NCBI GenBank assembly: GCA_003194525.1
Contig: NBIV01000156.1
Location: 124,001 to 188,000 of the forward strand
Direction of reading: 5' to 3'
Length of the DNA: 64,000 nucleotides
DNA from: Gracilariopsis chorda
Lineage: Eukaryota; Rhodophyta; Florideophyceae; Gracilariales; Gracilariaceae
How positions within the stretch are numbered: the stretch's first letter is position 1; each line of letters starts with the position of its first letter. The notes below the pieces were generated by a model. That model ran no database searches, was not told where the DNA came from, and saw only the letters and a program-made list of their open reading frames with translations. A program made the position numbers and the translations under genes. Shown here piece after piece: positions 1 through 13,360 of this stretch.

Positions 1-390
1 GCGCACTGGAACACCGTTTACACGGACCTGTGAACTAAGTTGAGCAGCTGTAACCCCATTGTCGGTAATAACTTCGTCGGTATTGCCGGAAGCCCTTCGG
101 ATTTTCATCCGAGCAGCGTGCAGTACGAGGGCCCTGTCGCTCTGCCTACCCCGCAAGAGAGCAAGGCTGCCAACACTATGGGAGGACCTCCCGCTTTGAG
201 ATAGTGCTTCAAAAGTCGTTACTGGACCTGGAATCGATTTACCAACAATTGCTTTGATCACTTGATGCAGTTCTGTAGTGTTCCATTGCCTTGGAAGAAC
301 CTACCAATATCTTTGTGGTATCCCAGTTCTTTGGAAACCTCTGCTTTGATTTCATTGAAGTTCCGAACACTTGTTTGACTGCCATGCAGT
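1..390. other. Spacer before the first retroelement
   Basis: No gene is supported here. A minus-strand open frame crosses 258-581, but it has no recognisable motif and overlaps the gag-side frame of the neighbouring gypsy element. The stretch may be leader or LTR-flank sequence of that element; no repeat partner was found. Confidence 0.3.
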
Positions 391-3300
391 ATGCCGCCAC
401 TGACCTTCAATTCTCGGACTGATTCTATCGATGCAGTTGGTATACCACCACAGCGTGCACCACGCACATCCATTACGGAACGTTTGGACAACAATGAAGT
501 TGGTCGGCATACCCTAAAAACGCCTTCGCTTGCATCTGCTCCACAGGCTGTAACCCAGCCGGTACTACCCCCCATGGTCAAAACGCCGTCTGCAGCTTAC
601 CCCCCTATGGACTCAGCTGAATTTGCTTAAATGGAGTTGATGATCTACATCTCCAAAGTAGCTCGTGTGTCTCTGCTCAAAAAGGCAAACAAACTTCGTC
701 AAAACGTCGAATATGCCCAGCTTGGAGATGTCTCTGGAGATATCCGACTCTTACATCGAGAGGTAAACTCCATTTTGAAATGTTTTGCTGCCCAAGTTGC
801 CTTTGAGAAGGACTACAAGAAGTTTGTAAATGACGTCCAGGTGGCCTTGGAACGTATGCACGTTTGTTAGAATACCCTGGAAGCGACCATTCGTATGCAT
901 TCAGAAGTGCCTGCAGAAGCTGAAAACAAAGTGTTCTCTATCAATTCAATTCGCTGCTCGAACTGACAGCAGGCTCTAAAACCCAAAAAGAATGTTCACT
1001 ACCTTGATTCATGTTCGTCAGCTTCTGATTCTGATCACCGTTCCGCTTATTCCTCATGGGACTCATCGGATTCCAATAATGAAGGGAGGAAGTACCGTGA
1101 AACGACATCTAAGGTGTTTTACGCTACTCAGAGAGTTATTTCCTCTCTCTGGAAAGGTACACGTCACGTGGCACTCAAATAGTTAAAGACTACGACTGTA
1201 CTTTACCGGCAAATGTTATCATATTGTTATTATCGATTGGACGATTACTCATGTACTCGGTCGGTACGAGGTACTGGGAAGGTTAAGGAATACATTAAAC
1301 GCATGAATATTACTCTTCAATCGAGTCTTTGCTCAGGAGAAGATCCAATTCTGGTGCTTGAATTCCGAGGCTGACCTACTTTGCATAAGTGAAGCCCAAG
1401 CGTATCTCGTGGTACGGTATTTCCTAACTGGTATGGCTAAAGATTAGTTCAATTCCATTCGAGGAACCTCGGGAGCCTCAAACGGTGAAGTAACCAGCTG
1501 GCTGGAATAGTTTCATTATCTTCTCAGGTCATACGCTACGAAAAAAGGCATCCACAAGGCGATACAAGCACTACGCGATACGAAACAGAAGTCTGGTGAA
1601 ACCGAAATCGTCTTGAATAAAGCGTTTCACTGTTGTGGTCATGTACATTCTGCACACGAGCAGTATATGATATTCATTGGTGGACTAGATCTCGGAATAC
1701 AAGCGCTGGTCACGTGACACTGTGAAGATAAAAGGAAGATTACATACCTTGAACTGGTTCAGTATGCCCAAGCCGAGGGAGGAACTCACCGTGCACGAAG
1801 CCAACCGAAACGCCAGTCGGAGAGAGCTCTTTTGTTAGAGCAGTCGCCACAATCGATTTCATTTCTCCAGGGCAAGACTGCGAAAAAGGATAGAGATAAT
1901 TTCCAGTACAATAGCAGCCGCACTGATTCGTTTGGAACTACGGGTTTGTCGTCAAGATTGACACAGATTTCGGAAAAAACCCTGCTTTCTACGATATTGC
2001 AGCTCAAATGCAGGCCACTCTGCTCAGTTACGCGTCAAACGGATCCACTTTTACCCGCCAAGTATGGGTAGTACTGCAACCACAGCGTCAAACGAATAAG
2101 CATGGTCAATATGATAAAGCAGCACTGGCTATCTGTCATAGATGTTACCATCAATGTCATATCGCCCCGAAATGTGACTTGACATTCCAGGAGGTTCCCA
2201 AAGTTATCGCGAATTACAAAACGCTGAACCCAACTGATCAAGCCCGAGTGCCACTTACTTCCTATGAAGATTTGAAAGCATTATTTCCTGACGCCATATT
2301 GGCACGAGGGGATGTTTCTGTGGTTAAACCAACCCCTAATCCACCGGTGGACGCGGTCGTATCCACGAATGGGATTAATTCTGGTTCCCACCATAGGGTG
2401 ATGACATTGCGTTCGGTGAATTCTTCCTCACAATAATAGAATCGGGAGTATTCTCCACGCAAGGGGGGATGTTCCGAGCCGATGTTGACGGCCGAGGCGG
2501 TACAGCTTGGCTCTCCAGCTGTCAGGATCCTTACGAAGAAAATGGCGGCAACTTACGTGAGCTTGGGATCCATCTCAGTTCTACGTCGTCCATGGATACG
2601 TTTTCGTAATTTTCGTATTCTAGATAGAGCTCTCATCATGGCAAAGCGAAACTAGTAAGTTGATGCCGATCTTGGCCTGTCCAACGAATATATGGTTCGC
2701 CAATTATCTGTTTTAAACATAATGGCACCGCCCAACCTTATCAATTCTGAACTAGTACCCCCGCCCATTTGCGCTCATATTTGCTGTGGAACAGGCCTGG
2801 ATATGGCTGAAGCGAAGAAAACTCCCCTAAAGACCGTCAGACACGTTCCTCTGGTCGTGAGATTTGGTACCTGTATGGTTCAAGTGGACTTTGTTGTTTG
2901 CGATAAACTCGGGCCACCAGTTATTGTTTGTTGCGATTTCTGTGATCGTTTTGTCGAACCACTTCGCCCTCGTGCGAAAAATGTGGAACATGGCAACCTT
3001 TTACAGTACCAAATATCCGGAAATCACTGAAGCGTGCTATGAAAAAGCGTGTACCGATACCGGCTCCTCAGAAAGTGCAGAACACGGATCTTGTTTCTAC
3101 GAAGTTTTGCATTGCTCATCCAGTTGTCGTACCACTGGAATCTCACGTCGGAATCACAGTGGTTTCCAAACAGAGTGGATACCATGTCCCAGTAGAAATC
3201 CAAGATATCGTTTTGATATATAACAGATATCGTGGAGAGACATAGTTATGATGCATGGTTGATACAGAAGTGACCCATGATTGATATGTAAATGGTATTA

Positions 3301-6300
3301 CCGATGACATGTTTGATACGCTCAAGACATAAACGTGTTATAGTTGTGATGCGCACTGGAATAGTTTTCATGAGAGTTTGATATACGTTCAATATATTTC
3401 AAAATTTCCTATACCTGAAAATGGTTCAAACCATATCAAAAATATGAGAAACATATATCGGGTACTTGCACGCCACTCCCGCATATATGCCACCGGAATT
3501 AAAAATATATCAATACTTTATCTGGGTTGCATTGGAAGTATATCCATTCTGCTACATTTTTATCTATATCATATCGAAGTTGTATCATGCATTTCCACTG
3601 GGCATGTGTTTAAACCACTTTCGTCGTTATACGACCAGCATCAACTATCACTTGCGAACGGAGTGGTTTGCATCCCATCTCATGTTCTTTTTAAGGTCCT
3701 GGTCGCCAACTCTGGCCATACCACTCAGTACTAAGTCAAAAATTAAGTCCCGGGTTCGGTTCTCCAACATCAGTTGGTAATTGTGCCAACGAACATTCCA
3801 GTGGCTGCCGTCCTTGGAGCGGAAAACTGTAAGGAGGGGGACGACAACTCCGTAAAAGCTGACTGTAACTCGGATGTTGAATTTGAAAGTGAACGAACAA
3901 CGGAAACCCGTGCATTAGCACCTGGTCCAGAACACGCGAATCATATAGAGGAACTCAAGAAGCTCGATTTGGACCTTGTACCTGACTCTTACAATGATAA
4001 ACTACGGGATATGCTCAGTGCTTTTGCCGCCATGTGGGATGGTTCTCTTGGAGCAGTCGGAATAACAGAGCACTGTATTCATTTGTTACCGAACACGCGG
4101 CGAATTGCACAGCATCCCTATCAGGCTGGACCAAAAGCCTCTGGAGAGGAAAACTCTCAAGTGGAGAAGATGTTACGGGCTGGCGTCATCGAACCCATTC
4201 AGTCACCTTGGGACTTGCCAGTAGTTCTTGTTCCGAGATCGGACGGATCTTGGATATTTTGTATCGATTACCGACTTCTTAACACAGATACTGCCAAAAA
4301 GTTTACCCGATCTCTCGGATGGACGAGTATATCGATTCACTTGGGAGTACTACGTTGTTCACTGCTCTTGATGCGAATTGGGGTTATTGGCAAGTTCCTA
4401 TCCAAAGGTAGCATCGCGATAAAACTGGGTTTGCGTGTCAGCAAGGACTGTATCGTTTCAAATAAATTTCCTTTGCGTTACACAATGCACCTGCTATGTT
4501 CCAACGTTCCATAGATACTCTATTCGCCAGTTTCAAATGGACAACCTGTTTGGTGTATTTCGACGATATAATCGTGTTCTCCAACAACTTGGATGATCAC
4601 ATGACCCATGTGAGGAACGTCATGCATGTGCTGCGAGATGCTGGGATACGTTCAAACTCAAGAAATGCAAATTCTGTACCGATTCCGTGAAGTATCTTGG
4701 ACATATAATCCGCCCAGGACAGCTCTCGATAGATGACGTAAGAATTAAGTGGCTGACGAACGCAAAACAACCGACTACACAAACGGAACTCTGATCATTT
4801 CTCGGACTTTGTAACGTATATCGTCGGTTTGTCCCGAATTTTGCAAAGCTTGCCAACCCTGTGAATGTTCCCCTGAAGAAGGGACAAACAGTTAAACTGG
4901 AAACTCTTGGCAAAGCAGAAGAGTCTGCCTTCACAGCTCTCATTAACGCCGTGACGTCTTCTCCGCCAACAGTGGCGCTGCCAAGTCTTGCCCGTGTTGA
5001 CAAGGTTTTTAGTGCGCTATTGCAAGTGACCCAAGAGGGTGAACGATCCCCGATCGGATATTGTTCTCGGACATTGAACGTGCACGAATTTAACTACTCG
5101 GTTTCGGAAAAAGAGTGTCTCGCCGTTGTTCTGGCGCTTGCCAATCTTCGACCATATCTTATGGGAACCCATTCTAATGTATATAGGAATCAGTTCTGCC
5201 TCCGTTGGCGTATGGAGATTGCGGACCCATCGGAACATCTCATGCGTTGGCATCTCCGACTCTCAGAATTCGATTTCGAAGTACTATATGAAAAAAGAAC
5301 CCTTAGCACGCAAGCGGACGCATTATCCTGCCTGGAAACCACTGGAGAAGCAGAACTGGTCGATGATCTCGAGATACGGTGTTTTGTGGGTAAAAACGAT
5401 GAATGGAATAGAAAGGATTGGTCAGACGACGTATGTGATCCTTTTCTCAATAGAGCTGAACCCAGTTGGGTACAGCCCTCCCAGAAATGGCACAACTATG
5501 TCGGGTTGTAAGTCCGAGGCCAGTGTAGCGCAATTCGCTAATCAGCGAGACCAGCCGCTATCAACGCAGTAGACAGCACGCCGAGTCTTGCAGGAGGAGT
5601 CTAGCAGGCCCAGAATAGTTCACCTCCCAAGCACAGTTCTGCGCTTCCAACCCAGGTATGTGTAGTGGGCGATGACCACAAGTCCCGAAGGGACAAGTGT
5701 CTAATACACGCACAAGCAACGTGATGGACTCAACAAAAGACCTATCCCTCGACCTGGAACGTCGAGTGGTGACGGAAAACGTGCTTCTCGGATTTTGAAA
5801 CCCTGGATAGAAGGCTCCTTAACGCCTAATACTCCCGAAGAGTTTATTCACAAACAACAATTGCGACCCATTATATATGCAGATTCGCGCTACTCTCAAT
5901 GCGGGATATGAGTTACCTTTCTTGACGTAAGATGAGGAATACCTTGTCAGGCTGCTTAAATATTCCCCACAGATTGTGGTACACCACTCCTTACAGAGCT
6001 CTGTTTTCCACGTTTCTTACTATGTCAAACTCGGAGCACACAGAAGGGGTAGAACGTTGTATCTGACTCTCCACCGAGATTTTTATTGGCCTGCCATGGC
6101 ATTTGACTGTTACAAAGCTCGCCGCTCTTGTACTGAATGGGCTAAGAACGACGTGAAGCTACGAAAATACTCTAAGAGACTAAAGCTGTTCCCTGCTTTC
6201 ACTCCGCTCGAATTCGTGGCCATCTGGATTGTCGGCGAGTTGATTCGGACGCTCCAAGAGAACCGCTTTCTGCTGCTAATAACCAACCAGTTCTCTGAAC

Positions 6301-6985
6301 TGGTGGGGACGGTGCCATTGAAATGGACTGCCGCTGCGACGGTGGTGCAAGCCTTTGTCACCCATTGGGTACTCTTTTACGGTCTACCCGTGGATTAATT
6401 ATCACACAATGGTCCCCAGTTTACGTCAAACTTCTTTTAGGACGTATTTTGTAATCTCGATGTTCCAAACATGTTCATCACAACATATCACCGGCAGGGT
6501 AGTGGAAAAGTGGAGCGATTTAATCGTGCGATGCTGACCGCATTGCGATCCAATATTGCGGACTATCACAAGGATTGGGAGCTGTATACCGATGTTTTTA
6601 CGTATTTCTACAATATCCAGATACATCGGTTACGTCGCATTCCCTTTTGAATTGGTGCTGTCGCGAATTCTACCCCCAGTTGCAATCGAGGCTCAACTGA
6701 ATTTGTCAGCGTACCAATCACCGCGGTTATGCAGGGAGAACTGGAGGGAATGGTTAAATAAGATAGTACCAATTGCCCGGAAAGCTATGTATAAAGATCA
6801 ACATACAACCACAATTTCGACAGCAAGCTACGCAACCGCTACCGCAAGCTAACACAAATGACTTTGTTTTCCTTTGTTCGGTACTAGGTGGGTCACATAT
6901 GTCCGGAACTATCTGGAACGAGCCTCAAACGACAAAACACTTCCCAAAACGCTCATTCATATTGGTGGAGCAGCTCACGAGTAGT
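390..6985 (+). mobile_element. Ty3/gypsy retroelement fossil 1
   Basis: This is a decayed plus-strand Ty3/gypsy copy. Parts can be followed in the usual order: a gag-like region (about 400-2440) that ends in a CCHC-type zinc knuckle near 2130-2180, a protease-like region (2700-3230), reverse transcriptase (about 3800-4700, with the YFDD box near 4557), RNase H (about 4860-5330), and integrase with its zinc-binding head and core (about 5970-6850) plus C-terminal tail up to about 6985. The gag resembles the type found in oomycete, plant and algal gypsy elements. An AT-rich stretch at about 3230-3640 sits between protease and reverse transcriptase and looks foreign to the element. The copy is broken in very many places, probably more than ten, and no matching LTR pair was found, so it is old. 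Family assignment is firm; the ends are approximate. Confidence 0.88.
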
Positions 6986-6989
6986 ACCT

Positions 6990-9900
6990 CGCTCAAGTGA
7001 AAAATGGAACCTTCACTACACTCGAAAAGCTATTTGACGGTTTGGAGACCCGCTTCAGAATATTGAACAAGGAAAAACTTGCTAGTGATAAACTGAGAGT
7101 GTGGAAACAAGTGAAAGACGTCCAGCAGTACAATGAGGATTTTCTGAAAATCATACTGTATATTCCCAATATCAGTATGGAAGAACAGGTAGACATATAC
7201 ATAAGAGCATTAAAGAGCTTTAATTGGAAGGAGCTTTGTACCAAGCAATACAACTCTGTCACAGACGCGATGAAAGTTGAGTAAAGAGTTGAGTCAGCGT
7301 ACAAAAGAGGGAGTTCCAGTAGATTTGGCAGAGCAACGGGGGCCACTGGATTAAACATGGACCCGTGCCAATTGAAATTGAAAACGTGAAGTTAGAGAAG
7401 CTTACCACAGAAACCAGAGAAAAATGCCGCAAGAACGGACTTTGTTTCCGTTGCAGAGAATCAGGGCACAGAGCGAAAGACCTGCGCTGCCCAAAAAACT
7501 CTCAGAGGAACTGACCCACATGTCGTCAGTTGCCGTAGAAACCACCGTAACCACAGAAACAACCAAGATCTCCACAACTTGTATCAAGGTCGAAGAACGC
7601 ATGGAACAACCGAGTACAAATAACCAATTAGATCACAAGAAATACAGACTTTTAACGTCAAACCCTGCATCACCCATTTGAAATTCTAGCCTGAGGACTG
7701 TTACTTGCGCAAGTACGCGTAAACGGAAAAATCTGTACAGTGTTGTTTGATAATGGATCCGAAATCAGCTACCTTTCAAAGGCTTTCGTTGAAGGCGTGG
7801 GAATTCCAACAGTCGAAACGAACTACCAAGCAGAGATGGCGATTGGATCAAGTACCGTTCTAGAAGAGACTGATAAAGATGGTGTCACATTAGAAATAGG
7901 ACACTTCAAAGAGAAGAGACGGTTCGCCGTCTGCCCATTGTACGAATATGACGCAATCCTTGGGCAAAACTGGCTTCACCAGTACAACCCCTTTGTCAAC
8001 CACCAATCCAACGTCATATCATTTCCCCACGAAAAAAAACAAGTTGTCATTAGCGCTAAAGGGAAACGAAGCAACAACATGACAACAATCAACAATATCA
8101 AGAAATGCATACAGAAGAAGCTACCAGTACTTGCGGTTCTTGTACGCCCACAGAATGAACCAGAAAATACAGAGGTACAAAACCCCAACCTAAAGTCATT
8201 GTTAGGTGAATTTGAAGATGTATTTCGAGAGCAACTTCCTAAAGCCCTACCCCCGAAGCGAGAACAAGACTTTCATATCGACCTACTGCCAGGTTCTATG
8301 CCACTCAAGAAAGCATTATATCGAATTTCAGATAAAGAACTTACAGAACTACGTAAGCAGCTCGATGAACTACTTCAACAGGGTTTCATGCGACCACGTT
8401 CAAGCCCTTGGGGTGTACCGGTACTATTTGTCGCCAAGAAAGATGGAGCATTGAGACTATGGATTGAGTACCGAGGATCAAACAAACTAACGGTGAAGAA
8501 TAGTTACCCCATACCCCACATTGATGACATATTCGATCAGCTAAGTGGAGCTAGAATATTTCAAAAATAGATCTTCGTTTAGGGTATCATCAAATTAGAC
8601 TTTCCGAACAGTGAATACCGAGAACAGCCTTCCGTACAAGATACGATCACTTTGAGTTCCTCCTACTTCCTTTTGGTCTTACCAATGCACCAGCTTCATT
8701 TATGGTCCTGATGGATACGGTACTGAGAGAATACATAGACGTGTTCGTCTTAGTATATTTAGATGACATTCTTATTTATAGTAATAACAAAGAAGAACAT
8801 TTGAATCATCTCAGATGTGTTCTCAACAAACTTCGCGAGCACAAGTTTTATGGAAAGCTTTCAAAGTGTGAATTCATGAAGCAGAAAGTGGAGTATGTTG
8901 AACACACTGTGAGTGCAGAACGTATATCCATCGAAGCGCAAAAGGTTGATGCAATCCTGAATTGGAGTACACCTAAACCCCAGACCGACGTCCATGAATT
9001 TCTGGGATTAGTAAACTACTACCGAAGGTTTATCAGTAACTGTTCCGAAATATGAAAACGCTTGACCAAACTATGCGGAAAATCTCAATTTGAATGGAAA
9101 CAATAGCAAGCAGAAAGTTTTCATTCCTTGAAGAAAGCTGTCACGAGGACCCCAGTAATGAGGCACTTTGACCCAAAACTACCCATCATCGTTACTACCG
9201 ACGCTTCTCAATATGCCATTGGAGCTGTTATGGAACAGGTTGCAAACAATGTTAAACGATCTGTAGAATTTTCATCAAGAACATTAAACGTCGCCGAACA
9301 ACGTTACGCAGCCCGCGACAGAGAACTCTTGGGGGTAGTAGAGACGTTGAGGACATGGAGAGTGTACCTTTATGGCCAAAAATTTACAGTTTACACTGAC
9401 CACTACCCTTTGACGTATCTAGGATCTCAGCCGAACTTGTCTCAAAGACAGGTAAGCTGGCCGGAAAAAATCGTTGAGTTTGACTTCTGTTTTCAAACGA
9501 TCAAAGGGAAGTCCAACGTTGTCAGAGATGCTCTTTCAAGATACCCGAAACACGCTGAGAACCCTGAAGCAACTAACCGGTCACTACTTCAGAATGCAAT
9601 TCTCAGAACGTCCGAAGTCAATGGTATATCCCAGCTTGGTGAGGTATTTAAAAAGGATACGCGCGCATTCATCAACGGATATATGAACGACGAAGAAATC
9701 ACAAACCTATACAAATCTCCGCAGGGCCCATTCTACAAACAGAACGGATATTTGTATAGGGAAGGACAACTCTGCGTACCAAAACGAGAAGTAAGACTAA
9801 AGATAGTACAAGACTACCACTATCAACCTATAGCAGCTCACCTAGCATTTAAGAAAACATATGAAAAGATTCCGACACTATACTACTGGAAATAGTTACG

Positions 9901-11090
9901 CCGAACGATTAAGGAATACGTCGACTCATGTCTGAAGTGTCAAGAAACGAAATTACGAATCAAGAAATCCCAAATTAAACTACAAACACTAACTCGTCAG
10001 AGAAAGAAGTGGGCCCAATTTACAATGGACGTCATCACACCGCTTTCCAAAACGAAACACGGAAATAGTGCATTGTACGTGGTAGTAGACCATCTATCCA
10101 AGTTGATCAGAATTAACCCAACAACAACAGATTCCACTGCAGTTCAGACTGCAGAACTCTATTTCAAACACGTATACAGACATCACGGCCTCTTCGAAGT
10201 AATTATCTCCGACAGGAACAAGATTTTTATGAGCAACTTTTGGAAAGAACAATTCCGTCTCGTCGGTACTAAGATAAGGACATCAACAGCATATCACCCA
10301 CAGACAGATAATCAAACCGAGGTAATAAACAAAACAATTGAAGAAATTATTAGAGCATACGTAAACCTTAAGGAATCTAATTGGGATGAACACCTCATAG
10401 AATTCGAAGTCGCATACAACTCGTCAGCGAACTCAACCACAAAGTTTAAACCCTTCTTCCTAACGTATGGGGACCACCCAAGAGTACTACCGCTCGATAC
10501 CATCATTTCAGAAAATCATGCAGCTCTGAAGTTTATAGAAAACATGAGGCAAGCAACCATTGAAGCAAGAACACATATTGAAGAACAGAAACTGTTACTC
10601 CAAGTCATACACCGATACGAATCGGTCCCCCTGCACATTTAAAGTGGGGCAGAAAGTCATCTTGTCCACAAAAACCCTCAATGCGGACCACATGGGAAAG
10701 AAGTCAAACTACGAATCCGATACTATGAACTGTTCAGGATCACAGAAAACCTTTGTGCAGTAACATTACGTCTAGACTTGAGTCATACACTGAAGTTAAA
10801 AATTCATGATTTGTTCCACGCTAGTGTTCTCAAGCCTTAGCGAGAATGCAAATCAATTCGTCCCAAGCCAGATCATCCCACCTCGGTAACATTGAAAGGT
10901 AAGACAGAAGAATATGGAGTACAATGTATTGTCAACCACAGAAAACAGGCCAGACAATTTGAAGGTCTTGTCAAATGGCTTGGATGCCCAAGTCATGAGA
11001 ACACTTAGATGAAAGCAAGAGACCTCATGTACTGCAAAGCACTTCTCCGGTGGTATGAGAAGACAAAAGGACTCATAATGAGAAGGAGCT
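6990..11090 (+). mobile_element. Ty3/gypsy chromovirus fossil 2
   Basis: This second plus-strand gypsy copy begins where fossil 1 stops. Parts in order: the C-terminal half of gag (6997-7284) with a zinc knuckle near 7430-7490, an aspartic protease (about 7740-8010, FDNGS active-site type), reverse transcriptase (about 8270-9055, YLDDIL box near 8756), RNase H (about 9130-9540), an integrase zinc head (about 9750-9950), the integrase core (10025-10500), and a chromodomain-like tail (about 10900-11070) that marks it as a chromovirus. The N-terminal half of gag and both LTRs are not visible. It is broken in perhaps six to ten places, but long stretches remain readable, so it is younger than fossil 1 yet not recent. 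Confidence 0.9.
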
Positions 11091-11099
11091 AAGCATCCC

Positions 11100-12470
11100 C
11101 GTCTCAAAAAGCCTTGAAGTTGAATCAGAACACCAACGACAAAGACACGAGAGAGTTTTAAAACAATATCAACCTCTTCGGAAGATCGTTATATCAATGG
11201 ATGGGTGAGATCACTGGCATTGAAGTAATCAGGCTACGTCTTTGCTGGTCAGCCTGTCATATCTCGTTCTCATTCGCCCAACACCGTGGACCCTTTTACA
11301 GCGACGGGAAAGACATACTGCTGCACCGACTCTTCTTCAACTATGATGGTGGAATTCTGACAATTCTGGACAATACGTTCGAAATTAATATCTTCTACTA
11401 TATGGTCGCACGTTATGGACAGCTCACGGGTGAACGAAGTTTTACGGATAAAATTGGTGAGATCCGGAACCGCTTCAAGGATGAAGGTAAAGTCCCATTC
11501 ACCGCGGAGCCTGAAACTCAGCGCGACCTGTTCCTCGCTCCTCCCGAATCTGGGTTTGTGCGTGTCTAAGAAAATCTACGTCACGAGTCGGGTTGAATCT
11601 ACGGTTTGGGGAGAGTGATGTTAGAATTAGTTATTATTTACCTTTCTTTGAATATAGTTGGCTCTAGCATCAGTTCTAACCAGCAAAAACCAGCTATTAT
11701 TATTCTACTCGATCTGCTGAAGAAATCGGTTACCCATTTGCTATGCCAAACTGGCCTCAAAGCCGAGTTGACATCTTCGTGACACCCTGTCAGTATGACA
11801 TGACAACATGTTCATTTCAGAGAAGTCTTGGTTGACCACGTGGACATATTGGCTTCAAAGTACACGTTTCTTACTACTCACAACGTTGACAGACACTTCA
11901 CACGGTATAGCAATGATCGAACGGTAATGGAAGATTCCCGAGGGAGTCGTGCCAAGTCATCACTGGCACCCTGGGTCCATGCCAGATCATCAAGAACTTG
12001 TCTGATGACAAATCATCAGCATTGATGGAATGTTTCAAGTCATCAAACGACTAGATCCAGCACTGAACCCGGTGAACCAGTTGCGTACGGAGGCCAACAC
12101 GAACATCATGCATTATACCGTTTAACTCGGACAAATTTTCATCGACTACTGGCACTGATAGAACCAGACCAGAAACTCTATATCAACCCAGATACGGATG
12201 TTCCGAACTTTTTACTCGGATCATCACCATCGACTTCCAACCAATTCAACCACTGCACCTCTTTTCCTAACAGTGAGGTTTCTAAGCCGAAGATACCGAG
12301 CGCGTCCTATAACAGCGCCTGTAGGATAATCGTTCCCCGGGTGAATCCGTTATCCACTTGGTGCTTGCGGATCTCCGTTCAGGATTCCCCCCGGTCGCTG
12401 CTCCTATATTAGGGAGACCACCATCTATTAGAACCCATCTGTTGGGCCGAATCTAAAAGTCGTATTTTAC
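11100..12470. other. Retroelement-derived spacer
   Basis: About 1.4 kb with no supported gene. A 122-codon open frame at 11201-11569 (+) begins with ATG, but its product matches nothing I recognise. Its position directly after the chromodomain suggests decayed 3' untranslated or LTR sequence of fossil 2. Confidence 0.4.
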
Positions 12471-12660
12471 GGACGTTGTGCTCACCACTGGTTGTACCAC
12501 ACGTACGTATGCACGCAACTACTCAATGGAGGGTAAGAATCTTTACTGGACTGGGGCCGATACAAGAAGGCTTTACGTACCACAAGTCGAAGGTCTACGA
12601 AACGAAGTCCTCGCCGAAGTACACACTTGCCACGATTCCCTAAAAGAAATTTTTCAAATT
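12470..12660 (+). mobile_element. Ty3/gypsy integrase scrap
   Basis: A short frame reads like the zinc-binding head of a gypsy integrase (the YVPQVEGLRNEVLAEVH type followed by CHDS). Neighbouring sequence shows no further pol parts, so this is a small old fragment, either of fossil 2's relatives or of another copy. Confidence 0.55.
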
Positions 12661-12669
12661 TAGGAGGCT

Positions 12670-13360
12670 ACTCTGAGTGCTATCGGACACAATTAGGTTA
12701 CATGGAGTGTATTTGGAGTACCAACTGCGCAACAGTTCGCGACGATGCCTCAAACAAGGGAGCATTCTGTGCGCGCATGGAGGTCGAGTGCACCATGCTG
12801 AGCATATTCGCATATCTTTTCTTGCCTGCTCTCTCTGTGCAAACGATTTTCATTTTCTATTTGCATTCCCAGTCCCGCAGGTTTGTCACGGGATTTTGCC
12901 CTATATTATACGTATTGCCATCCTAATACTAGCTTCAGGAAAGCGGCGCTTTCAAAGGCACGCTGAGCAGCGTTCTCGCTGCACACTTGGCGCGGAATAA
13001 CACCTTCCCGACAGCTCGCCACACGCCGCCATTGATTGCGCCGCCCAACACGCCGCGCCACACGACTGCAAACCTTTTCAGACCACCACGTCACTGATCA
13101 GCGCCGTCAACTATCGTAGCCAGTCTGCCCCGCATGCTCTTCGCCAAGCGTCGGCTCTCCGTCTAGAGACTAGCTATCAAGCGTCCACTCTGCATTTTTG
13201 TGCGTCGGCCCATGCGTGCGGTGCTCCTCAATTAAGACTTACGAGCTTCTTTTCTCTTTCGTTCCGCCGGTCCGTTGCTTGCGATCACGTGCTGCGCCGC
13301 CCTTCCCATGCGATAGAACGCCAGAACGTCCATCCTTGCTACAGCCTTGAGAACATACAC
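12670..13360. other. Spacer and former 5' flank of the carboxylase copy
   Basis: No supported gene. Base composition turns GC-richer after about 12950, and from there the sequence probably represents the old promoter and 5' untranslated flank of the acetyl-CoA carboxylase copy that starts at 13361. That suggests a DNA-level duplication rather than a spliced cDNA copy. No clear TATA box was seen. Confidence 0.35.
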
